Under the pieces are notes generated by a model that worked only from the letters and a program-made list of their open reading frames with translations, ran no database searches and had not been told where the DNA came from. The translations under genes were made by a program, and so were the position numbers. Shown here one piece after another: positions 56,530 to 64,000 of a DNA stretch of 64,000 nucleotides; the first letter of the stretch is position 1, and each line of letters begins with the position of its first letter. This DNA comes from JAOARY01 sp045345765 (GTDB lineage: Bacteria > Bacillota > Clostridia > Peptostreptococcales > Peptostreptococcaceae): positions 1,674,001 to 1,738,000 of the forward strand of contig CP148265.1 in assembly GCA_045345765.1 (NCBI GenBank), given 5' to 3'.

Positions 56530-57360
56530 GTGTGGAATCTTAAAGATGTTATACTTAATATTGGTATATTTGATATACTTGATATTACGATTGTTGCATA
56601 TATTTTTTATAAATTATATATGCTTATAAAAGAAACAAGGGCAGAACAATTAATTAAAGGGATTATAGTTTTATTGGTGGCAACAAAAGCTAGTGAACTA
56701 TTGCAATTTCATGTTGTAAATTGGATACTTAGAAATACTATGACCGTTGGACTTATAGCTTTACTAATAGTTTTTCAACCTGAATTAAGAAGAGCATTAG
56801 AATACATTGGTAGAACAAAATTATTAGATATAAGTTCTTATGATGAAGAAGTAGATGATATTATCGATGAAATAGTAGAAGCATTATTTTCTTTATCAAG
56901 ACAAAAGATAGGTGCGCTTATAGTCTTTGAAAAAGAAACAGGTATAAATGATATAGTTCAAACTGGTACTAGAATAAATGGAAAAATAACAAGACAGCTT
57001 CTTATAAATATATTCATACCAAATACACCACTTCATGATGGTGCAGTTATCATAAAAGAAAATAGAATAAAAGCAGCAGGGTGTTTTTTACCTCTAAGCG
57101 AAAATAAATATTTAAGTAAGGAACTTGGAACTAGACATCGTTCAGCAATTGGTATAAGTGAAAATTCAGATGCTATATCTATAACGGTGTCAGAAGAAAC
57201 AGGCCAAATTTCAATAGCGGATAATGGTAAATTGTACAAAGATGTGTCAAAAGGATATATTAAAAATACACTTGAAAAAATATATAATAAAAAAGAAAAA
57301 GAAAGTAAAAATATATTTAATAAAGGGAATATTTTTTCAAAAGGTAGGTTTTTTAAATGA
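56530..57360 (+). CDS. cdaA: Diadenylate cyclase CdaA
   Basis: Makes cyclic di-AMP from two ATP at the membrane. The 276 residues start at GTG 56530 after AAAGGACGGGTTATA. Three N-terminal membrane segments (about 10-30, 40-57, 68-83) precede the DAC domain, with the catalytic DGA at 170-172 and RHR at 202-204. It overlaps cdaR by four bases (ATGA). Cyclic di-AMP controls potassium, osmolytes and cell-wall balance in Firmicutes. Confidence 0.95.
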   Translation: MWNLKDVILNIGIFDILDITIVAYIFYKLYMLIKETRAEQLIKGIIVLLVATKASELLQFHVVNWILRNTMTVGLIALLIVFQPELRRALEYIGRTKLLDISSYDEEVDDIIDEIVEALFSLSRQKIGALIVFEKETGINDIVQTGTRINGKITRQLLINIFIPNTPLHDGAVIIKENRIKAAGCFLPLSENKYLSKELGTRHRSAIGISENSDAISITVSEETGQISIADNGKLYKDVSKGYIKNTLEKIYNKKEKESKNIFNKGNIFSKGRFFK

Positions 57361-58589
57361 AGAAATTAATAAAAAGATTAAATAATAATTTTAAAGTTAA
57401 ACTTGTTGCATTTTTCTTTGCATTTTTTATGTGGGTTTATGTTATGGCAGAGGTTGATCCTATAGTAATTAAGAATTTTACAAGTTTAGATGTTATGATT
57501 GTAAACCAAGAACTATTAAATTCAAAGAATATGGTTTTGTCACCTGAAAATGAAGCTAAAATGAATATGATTTTAAGAGGCAGAAGATCCCTTCTTTCTC
57601 ATATAAAAAAAGAAGATTTAAAACCCTATATAACAATAAAAGATCCAATAATAGGAGAAAATACTTTTAATATAAATATAGATAAACTAGAAAATATAGA
57701 ATATAACATAATTGATTCAAAGCTAAAACTGGATATAGAAGAAAAAATAGAAAAGGAAATGTCTATAACTCTATTTAAAGAGGGAAAGCTTCCTTTTTCA
57801 TATGAAGTTAATAGAATTCTAAAAAATCCAAGTACCACATGGATAGAAGGTCCAAAATCTTTAGTTGAAAAAGTAGATAAAATTCAAGGTACTTATGATT
57901 TAACTTCTAAGACTGATAAATTTAACTTTAAGACTAATCTGATTCCTCTGGATAAAAATGGTGATATAGTTGAAGGTGTTAGACTTAAAGACAATGAAGC
58001 TATATTAAATGTATATATAGATAAAGTAAAAGAAATTCCTATAAAGATAAATATGGTAAATAAGTTATCAGAGGATTATTTATTTCATGAATTAACATTA
58101 TCAGAAGATGAAAAAATAATAATTAAAGGTAGTAAAACAAAAATTGATTTGATACAAGAAATTGAAAGTAGAACAATTGATTTATCTTCATTAGATATGG
58201 CAAAAATTGAAGAAGATAATGGGCAATTAGAAGTATTTTTAAAGATACCATACGGAATAAAAGCTAATAAAACAACCGTCAAGGCAAATTTAAATTTTGA
58301 AAAAATAAAATCGAAAGATTTAATAATATCAAAAGAAAGAATTAATATAATCAATAAAGCTCAAAATTTAGATATTTCAAAAAATAATTTTCCGGATGAA
58401 ATAAAAGTAAAGGTAAGATATTTGCAAAAAGATGAAGAGTTAATAACGCAAAAAGATACGCAAATTATTATCGATATGAAAGAATATACTGAAGGAATTG
58501 CAACGTTACCTTTTATAGTGGAGACCAATTACCCCTATGAAAGTATTGAAATAAGCCCATCAGAAGCCAAAATAGGGGATTTAGATTAA
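57357..58589 (+). CDS. cdaR: YbbR-domain regulator CdaR
   Basis: A 410-residue membrane-anchored protein with one N-terminal segment (KLVAFFFAFFMWVYVMAEVDP) and about four extracytoplasmic YbbR repeats. CdaR binds and modulates CdaA. The gene overlaps cdaA. GlmM, usually third in this operon, is missing; instead the last codons form the 5' arm of a terminator. Confidence 0.92.
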   Translation: MKKLIKRLNNNFKVKLVAFFFAFFMWVYVMAEVDPIVIKNFTSLDVMIVNQELLNSKNMVLSPENEAKMNMILRGRRSLLSHIKKEDLKPYITIKDPIIGENTFNINIDKLENIEYNIIDSKLKLDIEEKIEKEMSITLFKEGKLPFSYEVNRILKNPSTTWIEGPKSLVEKVDKIQGTYDLTSKTDKFNFKTNLIPLDKNGDIVEGVRLKDNEAILNVYIDKVKEIPIKINMVNKLSEDYLFHELTLSEDEKIIIKGSKTKIDLIQEIESRTIDLSSLDMAKIEEDNGQLEVFLKIPYGIKANKTTVKANLNFEKIKSKDLIISKERINIINKAQNLDISKNNFPDEIKVKVRYLQKDEELITQKDTQIIIDMKEYTEGIATLPFIVETNYPYESIEISPSEAKIGDLD

Positions 58590-58620
58590 CTAATCTAAAT
58601 CCCCTTGTTGCTTTTTTTTT
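58575..58620 (+). terminator. Terminator overlapping the end of cdaR
   Basis: A 14-bp perfect stem (GGGGATTTAGATTA with its complement, loop AC) includes the cdaR stop codon; TTGTTGCTTTTTTTTTT follows. Confidence 0.88.
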
Positions 58621-59023
58621 GTTTTCAATATATCATATAAATAGAGAGTGAATAAACAATTGAAACATTGGAAATACAATATTGCAAAATTGTATTTTTG
58701 GAATACAAAAACTAAAAATTGTACTTTTGATAAGTTTTTTTAGTTTTATTATTTCTTAAAAAGGAAAAGGATTTCTTTTCTTTGGATGAAAAGATTGTAT
58801 ACTATGAACAATCTTTTGAAATAATTTTTTTGAAATGTTATATTGCATAAATGGATTTTAAATTGTTATATAATTTAGCAAAGAGAATAATTAAATATTA
58901 TTATTTATTCAAAATAAAAGTATTTAATTATAAATCCTGTTAATTAATATATATCACAAATAAATAAATATAAACATCAAATTTATATTGATGATAATAA
59001 ATAAAAATGAGGTGGATTTAAAA
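58621..59023. other. Upstream region of ptb
   Basis: A 400-bp AT-rich region. It holds a small inverted repeat ATACAAT-N8-ATTGTAT near 58672-58695 and repeated AAATTGTA(T/C)TTTTG segments at about 58687-58738, which could be regulator sites. A TATATAAT near 58866-58874 is the probable -10 for ptb. No ORF with a ribosome binding site is visible, and I found no sigma-54 promoter. Confidence 0.5.
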
Positions 59024-59926
59024 ATGAAGAACTTCAGTGAACTTTTAAGTCTTGCAAAAACAAGAGGACCAAAAAAATTAGCTCTTGCTTGTGCAAATGA
59101 TAAAGATGTTTTATTAGCTGTTGAAGCTGCTAGAAAAGAGGGAATTGTAGAAGCGATTCTTGTTGGAAATCAAAAGGAAATCAAAGAAATTGCAGATTCG
59201 CAAAATATTGATTTAGGTAATTTTGAAGTTATAGACAAGGTTGATTTAGTTGAAGCTTCAAGAACTGCTGTTGAGCTAGTTTCTTCTGGAAAAGCTGATA
59301 TGGTAATGAAGGGACTTGTTGATACATCCATTATATTAAAGGCTGTTTTGGATAAAGAAATAGGACTTAGAGGTGATAGCATATTATCACATACTGCTGT
59401 ATTTGAAGTTGATGGCTATGATAGATTATTCTTTGTTACTGATGCTGCTATGAATATAGCACCTGATTTAGAAGGAAAAAGAAAAATATTAGAAAATACA
59501 GTAAAAGTGGCTCATGCACTAGAAATAAAAGAACCTAAAGTTGCTGCAATATGCGCTAAGGAGAAAGTTAATCCTAAAATGCCTGATACAGTTGATGCAA
59601 AAGCTTTAGAAGATATGAATAAAGAAGGAAAAATAACTGGCTGTATAGTTGGTGGACCTTTTGCACTTGATAATGCAATATCTGAAGAAGCTGCAAGACA
59701 TAAGAAAATTGAACATGAAGTTGCAGGAAAAGCAGATGTATTATTAGTTCCAGATATAGAAGCTGGAAATGTTTTATACAAATCAATGGCATTCTTTGCA
59801 AAGAGTAAAAATGCTGGAATAATAGTTGGCGCAAAAGCACCAATAGTATTAACTTCAAGAGCTGATAATATGGAAGCTAAGTTAAATTCAATAGCTTTAG
59901 GAGTTCTAACTGCTGGAAGACTTTAA
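59024..59926 (+). CDS. ptb: Phosphate butyryltransferase
   Basis: Converts butyryl-CoA or isobutyryl/isovaleryl-CoA and phosphate to the acyl-phosphate. The 300 residues are the family's usual length when the ATG at 59024 (after GAGGTGGATTTAAAA) is used rather than ATG 58988. Typical are LVSSGKADMVMKGLVDTS, LSHTAVFEVDGYDRLFFVTDAAMN and ADVLLVPDIEAGNVLYKS. It is the first gene of the ptb-buk-ATPase-vor cluster. Confidence 0.94.
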   Translation: MKNFSELLSLAKTRGPKKLALACANDKDVLLAVEAARKEGIVEAILVGNQKEIKEIADSQNIDLGNFEVIDKVDLVEASRTAVELVSSGKADMVMKGLVDTSIILKAVLDKEIGLRGDSILSHTAVFEVDGYDRLFFVTDAAMNIAPDLEGKRKILENTVKVAHALEIKEPKVAAICAKEKVNPKMPDTVDAKALEDMNKEGKITGCIVGGPFALDNAISEEAARHKKIEHEVAGKADVLLVPDIEAGNVLYKSMAFFAKSKNAGIIVGAKAPIVLTSRADNMEAKLNSIALGVLTAGRL

Positions 59927-60075
59927 GATAGTTATTTTTAAATCTTAATCTGATATAAATGACAGAAAGTTAGGATTTAAAAATTTAAATATAAAAACTA
60001 TAAATTTATAAAAGTTTTAAATGTTTAAAAGGGAATCGGAATATCAGTATAGATTAAATAAATAGGAGGGCTTTT

Positions 60076-61146
60076 ATGTCTAAGAAAATTTTAGCTATAA
60101 ACCCAGGTTCAACATCTACAAAGATTGCGGTTTATGAAGATGAAAAAGAAATATTTGAAAAAACGCTAAGACACTCGAATGAGGAAATTGAAAAATACGA
60201 AACTATAAGTGCTCAAATGGACTTTAGAAGAGAAGTTATAGAGCAAGCTTTAGTTGAAGCAAATATAAAATTAGAAGATTTAAGTGCAATAGTAGGTAGA
60301 GGTGGACTTCTAAAGCCAATGGCTGGAGGAACATATAAAGTAAATGAACCTATGCTTAAAGATTTAGAAGTTGGAGTACTAGGAGAACATGCATCTAATT
60401 TAGGTGGAAGAATTGCTCATGAAATGGCACAAAAAGTTTCAATAGAATCTTTCATAGTTGATCCAGTTGTTGTTGATGAATTAACTGATGTTGCTAGGAT
60501 ATCTGGTAATTCAAACTTAGAAAGAAAAAGTATATTCCATGCACTAAACCAAAAAGCTACTGCAAGAAGAGCTGCAAAAGAGCTTAATAAAAAATATGAA
60601 GAAACTAATATAATAGTTGCTCATATGGGTGGAGGAGTATCAGTTGGGGCGCATCAAAATGGTATTGTTGTTGATGTTAACAATGCACTTGATGGATGTG
60701 GACCATTTTCTCCAGAAAGATCTGGTGGAATACCAGCAGGTGATTTAGTTAAAATGTGCTTTAGTGGAGAACATAGTTTAGATGAAATCAAAAAAATGTT
60801 AAAAGGTAATGGAGGTATAGTTTCTTACCTTAACACTAATGATGCTAGAGAAGTTGAAGCTATGATTGAAAAAGGAGATAAGAAGGCGCAGCTTGTTTAC
60901 AAGGCTATGGCTTATCAAATAGGAAAAGAAATAGGAGCTTGCGCTGCTGTACTAAAAGGTAAAGTAGATGCAATCGTTTTAACTGGTGGAATTGCTTATT
61001 CTAAGATGTTTACAGCTTGGATAGTAGAAATGATTGACTTCATAGGTGAAGTTAAGATTTACCCAGGAGAAGATGAAATGAGCGCACTTGCAATGGGAGC
61101 TTTAAGAGTTCTAAACAAAGAAGAAGAAGCTAAGATATACAATTAA
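60076..61146 (+). CDS. buk: Butyrate kinase
   Basis: Makes ATP and butyrate or branched-chain fatty acid from the acyl-phosphate. The 356-residue ASKHA-fold protein has ILAINPGSTSTKIAVYE, VAHMGGGVSVGAHQNG and LTGGIAYSKMFT. The start follows TAGGAGGGCTTTT. With the oxidoreductase genes downstream the substrate is probably isobutyryl- or isovaleryl-phosphate as well as butyryl-phosphate. Confidence 0.95.
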   Translation: MSKKILAINPGSTSTKIAVYEDEKEIFEKTLRHSNEEIEKYETISAQMDFRREVIEQALVEANIKLEDLSAIVGRGGLLKPMAGGTYKVNEPMLKDLEVGVLGEHASNLGGRIAHEMAQKVSIESFIVDPVVVDELTDVARISGNSNLERKSIFHALNQKATARRAAKELNKKYEETNIIVAHMGGGVSVGAHQNGIVVDVNNALDGCGPFSPERSGGIPAGDLVKMCFSGEHSLDEIKKMLKGNGGIVSYLNTNDAREVEAMIEKGDKKAQLVYKAMAYQIGKEIGACAAVLKGKVDAIVLTGGIAYSKMFTAWIVEMIDFIGEVKIYPGEDEMSALAMGALRVLNKEEEAKIYN

Positions 61147-61234
61147 TATAATCAAGTATTTAATGATTATAAATTGGCTTATATAAATTAACTAAGTTTA
61201 TTATATTTTTTAATATACTAAAAAGGTGATACTA

Positions 61235-61912
61235 ATGATGAATGATAAGAGAATAAGAGTTATAACAGGCCATTATGGCAGTGGGAAAACTGAATTTGCA
61301 GTAAATTATGCTATGAAATTAGCTTCAAATAAAGATAAAAAAGTTGCAATAGCTGATATGGATGTTGTAAATCTTTATTTTAGATCAAGAGAAAAGAAAC
61401 AATTACTACAAAATGCAGGCATAAGAGTAGTGGGAAGTTCTATAGAAGGAAATGCAGTTGATTTACCAGCTGTTTCTGCTGAAGTTATGTCTCCAATTGA
61501 AGACAAATCATATGATTATATTGTTGATGTTGGTGGAGATGCTATAGGAACTAGAGCTTTTGCTAGATTTGCATATTTGGTAGACCAAAACGAATATGAT
61601 TTATTCTTTGTTGTAAATGCTAATAGAGAACAAACAACAGATTTAGAAGGTGTTTTAAAGCATATAACTGAAATCGAAACAATAACAAAACTTAAGGTAA
61701 CAGGTCTTATTAGTAATACTCATTTAGTTAGAGAAACAACAAAAGATGATATCATAAAGGGATATAATCTATCAAAAGAAGTATCAGAGAAATTAAATGT
61801 TCCTATAAAATATGTATTTTGTATAGAAGAATTAGTATCTTCTTTACCAGAAGAAATAAAAGCGTTAACATTCCCAATCAAAACTCTTTATATGAGAGAA
61901 GATTGGATGTAA
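61235..61912 (+). CDS. P-loop ATPase of the ptb-buk-vor cluster
   Basis: A 225-residue P-loop NTPase of the SIMIBI type. Walker A is GHYGSGKTE at 12-20, KKVAIADMDVVNLYFRSRE is a deviant switch-like motif, and DYIVDVGGDAIGTRAF precedes a nucleotide-base region. The ATG at 61235 follows AAAAAGGTGATACTA; the GTG at 61226 overlaps that site. Such ATPases recur beside 2-oxoacid:ferredoxin oxidoreductase genes; the role, perhaps cluster loading or assembly, is unproven. Confidence 0.85.
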   Translation: MMNDKRIRVITGHYGSGKTEFAVNYAMKLASNKDKKVAIADMDVVNLYFRSREKKQLLQNAGIRVVGSSIEGNAVDLPAVSAEVMSPIEDKSYDYIVDVGGDAIGTRAFARFAYLVDQNEYDLFFVVNANREQTTDLEGVLKHITEIETITKLKVTGLISNTHLVRETTKDDIIKGYNLSKEVSEKLNVPIKYVFCIEELVSSLPEEIKALTFPIKTLYMREDWM

Positions 61913-61971
61913 ATAAATTTAATAACCATTTGGCTTTAAAAAGTATAATTTTTTTCTAAGGAGGGCTTGGA

Positions 61972-62187
61972 ATGGCTAAAGGAAAAGTAACGTTTGATCA
62001 AGATCGTTGCAAAGGTTGTGAACTTTGTACGACAGTATGTCCTGTGAACATAGTTGTAATAGACAAAGAAAAAATAAATGCAAAGGGTTATAACCCAGCA
62101 ACTGTAAGTGACCCAGATAAATGTGTTGGATGTGCAAGTTGTGCACTTATATGTCCAGACGCAATAATAACAGTAGAGAGAGATTAA
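61972..62187 (+). CDS. vorD: Ferredoxin-type subunit of 2-oxoacid:ferredoxin oxidoreductase
   Basis: A 71-residue protein with two [4Fe-4S] motifs, CKGCELCTTVCP and CVGCASCALICP. It passes electrons from the TPP subunit to ferredoxin. The start follows AAGGAGGGCTTGGA. It precedes the alpha subunit by 20 bp. The name vorD is by cluster; korD is the alternative. Confidence 0.92.
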   Translation: MAKGKVTFDQDRCKGCELCTTVCPVNIVVIDKEKINAKGYNPATVSDPDKCVGCASCALICPDAIITVERD

Positions 62188-62207
62188 TTAAAGGAGGATA
62201 AGTTACT

Positions 62208-63269
62208 ATGGCTAAAATACTTATGAAAGGTAACGAAGCTGTTGGAAAAGCTGCTATAGAAGCAGGTTGTAAATACTTCTTCGGATACCCAATAACACCT
62301 CAAAATGAGATACCAGAATATATGGCAAGAGAACTTCCTAATAGAGGTGGAGTGTTCTTACAAGCAGAATCAGAAGTTGCAGCAATAAACATGGTTTATG
62401 GTGCAGCTGGTACTGGAGCAAGAGTTATGACTTCTTCATCATCACCAGGAATCGCGCTTAAGCAAGAAGGTATATCTTACCTTGCTGGAGCAGAACTTCC
62501 ATCAGTAATAGTAAATATGATGAGAGGTGGCCCAGGACTAGGTGGAATCCAACCATCACAAGCTGATTACTTCATGTCTACAAGAGGTGGAGGAAATGGA
62601 GATTACAGACATATAGTATATGCTCCAGCTACTGTTCAAGAAGCAGTTGATATGGTTATGGAAGCGTTTGAAGTTGCAGATTATTACAGAATGCCTGTAA
62701 TGGTTGCAGGAGACGGAATGATAGGACAAATGATGGAGCCAGTAGAATTCAAAGCTCCTAAGAAGAGAGATTTAAAAGAAAAAACTTGGGCTTCTGTTGG
62801 TACAGAAGGTAAAAGACAACCAAATATTATAAATTCACTATTCTTAGATCCTCAAGAACTTGAAGATCACTGTATGAGATTAGAAGAAAAATATGCAACT
62901 ATAGAAAAAAATGAAACTCAATATGAAATGTACAAGACTGAAGATGCTGAGTTAGTATTTGTTGCATACGGAACTACTTCAAGAATAGTTAAAAATGTTA
63001 TAGAAGAATTAAGAGCAGAAGGTGTTAAAGCTGGTTTAATAAGACCAATAACTTTATGGCCTTTCCCATTCAAAGCATTTGATGAAGTAGCAGAAACTGC
63101 TAAGAACTTCATAACTGTAGAAATGAGTACAGGACAAATGGTTGAAGATGTAAGATTAGGAGCAAATGGTAGAGCGCCTGTACACTTCACAGGAAGAACT
63201 GGTGGTATGATACCAACTCCAGCTGGAATCAAAGAAAAAGCTCTAGAAGTTTTAGGAGGTGCTAGATAA
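62208..63269 (+). CDS. vorB: 2-oxoacid:ferredoxin oxidoreductase alpha subunit (VorB-type)
   Basis: A 353-residue pyrimidine-binding and transketolase-C subunit of the VOR/KOR type: MKGNEAVGKAAIEAGCKYFFGYPITPQNEIPEYM, QAESEVAAINMVYGAAGTGARVMTSSSSPGI and a late RPITLWPFPFKAFDE. It acts with the beta subunit on branched-chain 2-oxoacids, giving acyl-CoA, CO2 and reduced ferredoxin. The ptb and buk neighbours favour the 3-methyl-2-oxobutanoate enzyme. The start follows AAAGGAGGATAAGTTACT. Confidence 0.93.
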   Translation: MAKILMKGNEAVGKAAIEAGCKYFFGYPITPQNEIPEYMARELPNRGGVFLQAESEVAAINMVYGAAGTGARVMTSSSSPGIALKQEGISYLAGAELPSVIVNMMRGGPGLGGIQPSQADYFMSTRGGGNGDYRHIVYAPATVQEAVDMVMEAFEVADYYRMPVMVAGDGMIGQMMEPVEFKAPKKRDLKEKTWASVGTEGKRQPNIINSLFLDPQELEDHCMRLEEKYATIEKNETQYEMYKTEDAELVFVAYGTTSRIVKNVIEELRAEGVKAGLIRPITLWPFPFKAFDEVAETAKNFITVEMSTGQMVEDVRLGANGRAPVHFTGRTGGMIPTPAGIKEKALEVLGGAR

Positions 63270-64000
63270 TGGCAGTAGTATTCCAAAAGACTAAAGGTTT
63301 AACTAACAAAGAAACTCATTACTGTCCAGGATGTACTCATGGTATAATCCACAGATTAGTAGGAGAAACTTTAGAAGAATTAGATGTATTAGGAAAATCA
63401 ATTGGGGTTGCTCCAGTTGGATGTTCAGTACTTGCTTATAAATATTTTAACTGTGATATGCAAGAGGCTGCTCATGGTAGAGCTCCTGCTGTTGCAACTG
63501 GTATCAAAAGAGTTTTACCAGACAATGTAGTATTTACTTACCAAGGTGATGGAGACTTAGCTTCTATAGGTGCTGCTGAAATCGTTCATGCTGCTGCTAG
63601 AGGAGAAAAAATAACTACTATATTCGTAAATAATGCTATTTACGGTATGACTGGTGGACAAATGGCTCCAACAACATTACCAGGACAAAAAGCTACAACT
63701 TCTCCATACGGAAGAGATGTTGCTCATGCTGGTATGCCAATAAAAGTATCAGAAATGCTATCAACTTTACATGGTGCTGTATTTGTAGAAAGAGTATCTG
63801 TAGATACTCCAGCTAACATAAGAAAAGCTAAAAAAGCTATAAAAAGAGCCTTTGAAGTTCAAATAGAAGGTAAAGGATTTGGTATAGTAGAAGTACTTTC
63901 AACTTGTCCAACTAACTGGGGACTTACTCCTGTTAAATCGTTAGAATGGTTAAGAGAAAACATGATTCCTTATTACCCTCTAGGAAATTTAAAAGACCCT
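63269..64000 (+). CDS. vorA: 2-oxoacid:ferredoxin oxidoreductase beta subunit (VorA-type), partial at 3' end
   Basis: The ATG at 63269 overlaps the vorB stop (TAATG) and TTAGGAGGT lies in the vorB end. The frame stays open for 244 codons to the window edge, so the gene is incomplete. It is the TPP-binding subunit: HYCPGCTHGIIHRL and VAPVGCSV carry cluster cysteines, YQGDGDLASIGAAE and NNAIYGMTGGQ the TPP/Mg site. The family's usual length of about 250-280 residues means only a few codons are missing. Confidence 0.93.
   Translation, partial: MAVVFQKTKGLTNKETHYCPGCTHGIIHRLVGETLEELDVLGKSIGVAPVGCSVLAYKYFNCDMQEAAHGRAPAVATGIKRVLPDNVVFTYQGDGDLASIGAAEIVHAAARGEKITTIFVNNAIYGMTGGQMAPTTLPGQKATTSPYGRDVAHAGMPIKVSEMLSTLHGAVFVERVSVDTPANIRKAKKAIKRAFEVQIEGKGFGIVEVLSTCPTNWGLTPVKSLEWLRENMIPYYPLGNLKDP

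Noticed and set aside
58670..58710. Sigma-54 promoter before ptb
   Set aside because: TTGGAAATACAATATTGC has GG and GC 12 nt apart instead of 10, and no enhancer-binding regulator gene is nearby.

Overview
The window is AT-rich (roughly 70% A+T by eye) and carries the gene set of an anaerobic, amino-acid-fermenting low-GC Firmicute. Evidence includes consensus sigma-A promoters, strong AGGAGG ribosome binding sites, T-rich hairpin terminators, HutP, CdaA/CdaR, oxygen-sensitive 2-hydroxyacyl-CoA-dehydratase-type enzymes, and a ptb-buk-2-oxoacid:ferredoxin oxidoreductase cluster. The 16S gene reads as Clostridia. A place near the Peptostreptococcaceae is my guess, not a result.

Layout. (1) 1-21.5 kb looks like a cell-surface and export region. 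It holds the C-terminal part of a large acidic repeat protein, a secreted subtilisin-like protease, and a 1137-residue SecA with a C-terminal extension of about 320 residues that looks like three beta-sandwich modules. A coupled unknown gene, a LacI-type regulator, mannose-1-phosphate guanylyltransferase, a SulP transporter, a secreted toxin-like protein with a CPCC-type putative immunity protein, an NhaC antiporter and a MurJ-like flippase follow. The last gene is a stand-alone 201-residue protein whose two modules resemble the last two modules of the SecA extension. The grouping recalls S-layer/SecA2/glycan loci of related clostridia. (2) 21.5-30.8 kb holds a DUF1508 protein, a small sigma factor, a TrpXYZ-like ABC transporter with a repeat-bearing leader, an IS200/IS605-type element (intact TnpB, decayed TnpA), TraX, and an ArsP-like permease with a redox-active thioredoxin. 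(3) 31-49.6 kb holds HutP plus an NhaC-family transporter, a secreted GH26-like hydrolase, an orphan HicB, a Fic protein, a SIMPL protein, a tandem glycine riboswitch driving an AGCS symporter followed by threonine aldolase, an EAL-HDOD protein, a single-subunit dehydratase-like iron-sulfur protein with its activator and a DUF3343 protein, an exported oligoendopeptidase F, and thrC-thrB-ACT. (4) 49.8-55.75 kb is a complete rRNA operon (two consensus promoters, 16S, tRNA-Ala, 23S, 5S) followed by eight tRNAs. (5) 55.9-64 kb holds a small membrane-anchored protein preceded by a 58-bp perfect palindrome, cdaA-cdaR, and ptb-buk-P-loop ATPase-vorD-vorB-vorA, the last gene running off the end.

Together the metabolic genes suggest growth on amino acids. 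Threonine is cleaved to glycine, glycine is taken up under riboswitch control, and branched-chain 2-oxoacids go through ferredoxin-linked oxidation to an acyl-CoA, an acyl-phosphate and ATP. The least explained part is the SecA extension and its free-standing paralogue.
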